Assembly: GCF_020179835.1 (NCBI RefSeq)
Contig: NZ_JAIUDA010000003.1
Location: 186,001-250,000 of the forward strand
DNA length: 64,000 bases
Source of the DNA: Pantoea sp. alder81
GTDB taxonomy: Bacteria; Pseudomonadota; Gammaproteobacteria; Enterobacterales; Enterobacteriaceae
Reading direction: 5' to 3'
Shown one piece after another: positions 61,263 through 64,000 of this stretch. Position numbers and translations under genes: made by a program. A model generated the notes under the pieces. It was not told where the DNA came from. It saw nothing but the letters and a program-made list of their open reading frames with translations, and searched no databases. Position 1 is the first letter of the stretch. The number at the start of each line of letters is the position of its first letter.

Positions 61263-61940
61263 ATGAACCAAGGCCCGTTAACCGAGAAAGAACTGAACTG
61301 GCTGGAAGATATGCTGGAGAAATACGGCAATGAACAGTCGGTGGTGGATACCTCCGAGCTGGACGGCATGCTGACGGCACTGCTCTCCGGCCCGAACGAT
61401 ATCGAACCGAGTGAGTGGCTGGTGGCGCTGTGGGGTGACAAAAAGCACATTCCAAAATGGGCCAACGAGCGTGAAATGGATCGCTTTATGGCGCTGATTT
61501 TCCAGCACTTCAATGATATTGCTGAGCGTCTGGCTGAATTTCCGGAGCAGTTTGATCCTCTGTTTGGCATGCAGGAGATGGAAGGTCAGGAGTTCACTGT
61601 GGTGGAAGACTGGTGTTATGGCTATCTGCGCGGCGTGGCGTTAGATGCGGATTGGGATCAGCTGCCAGAAAGCCTGCAACCGGCGATGGCCGCCATCACG
61701 CTGCACGGCAGTGAAGCGCAGCTGGCAAAGCGTGAAGCCTTCTCGCCAGAGGAGTTTGAGGCCAGCATTGACGCCATTCGCCCGGCGGCGCTGGAGTTGC
61801 ATGAATACTGGCAGGAACAGCGCATGGCACAGCCCGATCCGGAACCCCAACTGCCACACTTCGCGGGTGAGAAAACCGGCCGTAACGATCCCTGCCCGTG
61901 TGGTAGTGGTAAGAAGTACAAACAGTGTTGCGGTAAATAA
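61263..61940 (+). CDS. yecA: YecA/YgfB-like protein with SEC-C motif
   Basis: The 225-residue protein has an N-terminal UPF0149 (YecA/YgfB) helical domain (about 8-180) and a C-terminal SEC-C zinc motif ([19 protein letters not shown]). E. coli YecA/AscA-type proteins bind ribosomes or nascent chains through such metal motifs. I use the ATG at 61263 with AGGAG ten bases upstream; a 22-residue upstream extension is excluded. A TATAAT at 61211-61216 is a probable -10. Confidence 0.88.
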   Translation: MNQGPLTEKELNWLEDMLEKYGNEQSVVDTSELDGMLTALLSGPNDIEPSEWLVALWGDKKHIPKWANEREMDRFMALIFQHFNDIAERLAEFPEQFDPLFGMQEMEGQEFTVVEDWCYGYLRGVALDADWDQLPESLQPAMAAITLHGSEAQLAKREAFSPEEFEASIDAIRPAALELHEYWQEQRMAQPDPEPQLPHFAGEKTGRNDPCPCGSGKKYKQCCGK

Positions 61941-61955
61941 CGCGAAATAATGAGA

Positions 61956-61977
61956 GGGGCGCGCCAGAGTACGCCCC
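61956..61977. terminator. Hairpin between convergent yecA and DUF1176 genes
   Basis: GGGGCG and CGCCCC pair around a 10-nt loop, with outer TGAG/CTCA able to extend the stem. No T-tract. Confidence 0.5.
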
Positions 61978-61983
61978 GTCATC

Positions 61984-63033
61984 TCAGGATGCAGGCTTTA
62001 TATCCGTGACCAGCGTCGGCAATTGCCATGCACCGCCAGCGCGAATCGCACGACACATGCCGGTGGTAGCATCACTGCTCTGCACGAAATCCTTGCCATC
62101 CCATACCCAGGCCGCCGTACTCCAGCAGTCGCCAATGCCGCGCCCTTTCTGTGCCTCGGAAATCATGCCTTCGCTGTAATCTGAACCGGAATCGGTGATC
62201 AGCTGCGGTTTACCCTGTAGCGCACGATCCATTAGCCAATAGCCATAGCCTTCGTTATAGGCCCCGCGCCAGCACAGCGCGGCAATCAGCACATGCGCGT
62301 CATCCACTGGCGTTAACGTGAGCGGCTCAGCGCCCTCTTCGGGTTGATCATCGGTAGGATCCAGATTATCGCAGCTGTCGTCATCGGTCAGTGAAGCAAT
62401 CAGCTTCGGCTTGAGCAGCGCCAGTTCATCCGCACTCAACGGACGCGGCGCGGCTTTCTCGACTTTAACCTGCTGAATCACCGGCATTGCGACCGCCGCA
62501 GGCACACTGTTTTCAGGCTTATTGCCCTTGCGCACCAGCGCGCCAGGCGTACTCAGACGACCTTGCGCATCGTCCATCTTCAGCAGCGTGGCAAAGGCGC
62601 CATTACTGGAAAGCTCGAACGGCTCTTCGCCGCCGCGAAACTCCACTTTGCCACTGCCTTTGATGGCATTAATCAGCGCCAGCGTTTGCGCATCGGTCAG
62701 CGTCCACTCATCGTTCTCGGCTTTGGTGACCTCGCCCTGCGCGTGATCATCAATCCACAGCGCCAGTGCATCCACTTGCTTAGAATCATCATCGCCAGTA
62801 TCAGCCAGCACCACGCGTCCATGGGTTGGCGCATTGGGCCCGCCCTCTCGCGTGAGCAGGACTGAACCACCAGCGCCCTCTTCAGCGCTATAACCCGCCG
62901 CGCGGCAGGTTAAGGTATTGTCGCAGGCGAGTTCCCAGTCTTTATGGCTGAAGGAGACGCCATCTTCATCTGCCAGCAATGGCGCGCTCAAACTGGTGAG
63001 CAGTGCGAACGCCAGCAGCAATCGGGTTTTCAT
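61984..63033 (-). CDS. DUF1176 family secreted protein
   Basis: The 349-residue protein has a signal peptide (ending PLLADED) and the DUF1176 pattern: SFSHKDWELACDNTLTCRAAGY at the start, several paired Cys, and a C-terminal GDCWSTAAWVWDGKDFVQSSDATTGMCR. It should be periplasmic with two or more disulphides. No function is known for the family. Monocistronic. Confidence 0.85.
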   Translation of the reverse strand: MKTRLLLAFALLTSLSAPLLADEDGVSFSHKDWELACDNTLTCRAAGYSAEEGAGGSVLLTREGGPNAPTHGRVVLADTGDDDSKQVDALALWIDDHAQGEVTKAENDEWTLTDAQTLALINAIKGSGKVEFRGGEEPFELSSNGAFATLLKMDDAQGRLSTPGALVRKGNKPENSVPAAVAMPVIQQVKVEKAAPRPLSADELALLKPKLIASLTDDDSCDNLDPTDDQPEEGAEPLTLTPVDDAHVLIAALCWRGAYNEGYGYWLMDRALQGKPQLITDSGSDYSEGMISEAQKGRGIGDCWSTAAWVWDGKDFVQSSDATTGMCRAIRAGGAWQLPTLVTDIKPAS

Positions 63034-63075
63034 GCCATCACTCCATAACGGTAAAGGTGGCTAGTGTGATGATTT

Positions 63076-63279
63076 TTAGGGCGCGGGAGAAGTGAATTTT
63101 TTGCGCTGATATCCGATCGACAGCGATGCCACAATTTGCTGGCGGACACGGCACCGATTGTCTTTCGTCAGCAGAATAGCGGCGACTATACAATCCTCCG
63201 CATTAACACTGAAAGATTCGTTAGCGGAAGGAGAAAGTGGTTTTACCGTGCATGTGAAGTGATCGCGCGGCGTTGGCAT
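63076..63279 (-). CDS. Small hypothetical protein, coupled to the DUF1493 gene
   Basis: The 67-residue frame starts with an ATG that overlaps the stop codon of the upstream gene (TAATG), an arrangement typical of coupled translation. It contains one Ala/Ile/Leu-rich stretch (EDCIVAAILLTKDN) and a basic tail, with no recognised domain. It may be a real small protein or an accidental frame; only the junction supports it. Confidence 0.35.
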   Translation of the reverse strand: MPTPRDHFTCTVKPLSPSANESFSVNAEDCIVAAILLTKDNRCRVRQQIVASLSIGYQRKKFTSPAP

Positions 63280-63608
63280 TACTCATAAAGCCAACGCCCT
63301 GCTTTGGCAGATTCAATCAGCATACCCAGGGTAAAGTCCGGCACAACTGGGACTTCTCGCTTATTGAAGGGATTCAGGATCTGCGCCAGTGATGGTTCGT
63401 CCGGATAGTAGGTATCAATCAAAAATCCGCTGCGTTCTACCGCGAATTCATTGAAAAACTCGTCCATTAACGCCTGCGCTTCTTCACGCTCGAAGTTAAG
63501 ATCGGTATCGATATCGATCTGTGGCGTCAGCGTTTTTTGTTTAAACAGATAGACGCCGTCGTAGCGACGTACTAATTCGTAGATACGCTGGTCGATTTCG
63601 TCGGTCAT
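63279..63608 (-). CDS. DUF1493 family protein
   Basis: The 109-residue acidic protein has the DUF1493 pattern: IYELVRRYDGVYLFKQKTLTPQIDIDTDLNFEREEAQALMDEFFNEF followed by a YYPDEP turn. The fold is thought to resemble acyl carrier proteins; here the position corresponding to the phosphopantetheine Ser is not a DSL motif, so carrier function is doubtful. AGGAGGG six bases before the ATG is a strong ribosome-binding site. Confidence 0.75.
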   Translation of the reverse strand: MTDEIDQRIYELVRRYDGVYLFKQKTLTPQIDIDTDLNFEREEAQALMDEFFNEFAVERSGFLIDTYYPDEPSLAQILNPFNKREVPVVPDFTLGMLIESAKAGRWLYE

Positions 63609-63902
63609 TACCTACCCTCCTGCTAAACGAGCGGCTATTCTGCCATGCAATCGCATCTGCCAGGTAGCGTAAAAGATTGCGCGGTGCCGCTACGCTACCT
63701 ACTCCGCCAATGTTCAGCAGTTTGATAGATTGAAACAGCACGGTCATTTGGCTGTTCGCCAACATAAATTCGCAAAATACAGTATATATAACAACTATAT
63801 ATCCAAAAACACCTAACACGATTGCTTCATGTATTATTGATAGCCCGCGCCAAACTGACCGCGGGTGTATGACTTTCTTGTCACCATAATAGGACTGGCG
63901 CC
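63609..63902. other. Gene-free stretch upstream of the DUF1493 gene
   Basis: A/T-rich from 63770 to 63840, a likely promoter region for the DUF1493 gene. A hairpin CCCGCG...CGCGGG at 63844-63866 may end the gene at the right edge. An open frame at 63541-63819 overlaps the DUF1493 start and is not supported. Confidence 0.5.
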
Positions 63903-64000
63903 TCAGGCAATGACCGGCATAAAAGCGGCGGCGGCCTGAATATGCCGTTGATTAACGTGGTCAACCTGAGATTTTTTACTGGCGCGTGCGGGTGGGCTGC
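63903..64000 (-). CDS. Possible C-terminal end of a gene cut by the window edge
   Basis: A minus-strand frame open to the edge ends ...HIQAAAAFMPVIA and a TGA stop at 63903-63905. Codons are G/C-ending like the surrounding genes, and a hairpin lies just downstream. About 31 residues are visible, too few to name a family. Confidence 0.4.
   Translation of the reverse strand, partial: SPPARASKKSQVDHVNQRHIQAAAAFMPVIA

Noticed and set aside
63541-63819. 92-codon minus-strand open frame upstream of the DUF1493 gene
   Set aside because: It overlaps the DUF1493 coding start by 68 bp, its A/T-rich first half looks intergenic, and the product has no recognisable domain.

Overview
The window is chromosomal DNA of an enterobacterium, most likely of the family Erwiniaceae (Pantoea or a close relative). 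This rests on a gene order that matches the end-of-map region of Escherichia coli, read backwards: thrA/thrL, yjtD, arcA, creA, rob, gpmB, yjjX, trpR, slt, ettA, nadR, radA, serB, smp, yjjJ, yjjG, rimI, holD, rsmC, three tRNA-Leu(CAG), yjjZ, fhuF, opgB. The accessory content (urea amidolyase with Urt transporter, nucleoside hydrolase cluster, RcnB- and DUF1176-type periplasmic proteins) also fits that family. Genus assignment is inference. I see no rRNA, CRISPR array, insertion sequence, prophage or replication origin.

Layout. Positions 1-7700 hold the start of the thr operon with its leader peptide and attenuator, then the conserved yjtD-arcA-creA-rob-gpmB-yjjX-trpR-slt block. In E. coli slt and ettA are neighbours; here about 20 kb separates them (7.7-27.6 kb). 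That insert holds (a) a urea nitrogen module: allophanate hydrolase, urea carboxylase, a GntR/FCD regulator and the urea ABC transporter urtABCDE, all co-oriented; (b) a non-coding stretch with two inverted, diverged copies of a structured repeat; (c) a chemoreceptor; (d) a 2-deoxyribose module (deoK, a FucP-like deoP permease, a mutarotase-like deoX, and a divergent DeoR-type repressor); (e) a D-2-hydroxyacid dehydrogenase. The core resumes from ettA to fhuF (27.6-41.0 kb), with yjjJ placed directly next to yjjG.

From 41 kb the content is again mostly accessory: a YbaK-type editing protein, an SHS-type transporter, a transporter/LacI/nucleoside hydrolase cluster with a clear operator, a histidine phosphatase, a 10-copy hexanucleotide repeat, a beta-propeller protein, an A/T-rich glycosyltransferase gene, a LysR/tautomerase pair, opgB (core), a tail-anchored coiled-coil protein made of KID heptads, a GNAT/MocR pair, an RcnB-like protein, a lipoprotein serine hydrolase, an oxygenase plus NlpA-type binding protein operon, yecA, a DUF1176 protein and a DUF1493 protein. 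A gene cut by the right edge may run off the window.

How parts work together. Urea is imported by UrtABCDE, carboxylated with ATP to allophanate and hydrolysed to ammonia and CO2, with no urease here. Deoxyribose is imported by DeoP, its anomers probably equilibrated by DeoX, and phosphorylated by DeoK; the aldolase DeoC is not in the window. Several regulatory sites can be read directly: thr attenuator, trp operator, a CRP site and a DeoR-like site in the deo intergenic region, a Fur box before fhuF, an 18-bp palindrome between the -35 and -10 of the LacI cluster, and a 32-bp imperfect palindrome next to the allophanate hydrolase start. The most unusual non-coding signal is the inverted repeat pair at 19.8-20.2 kb, whose 18-bp terminal stems differ completely in sequence between copies yet are perfectly self-complementary in each.
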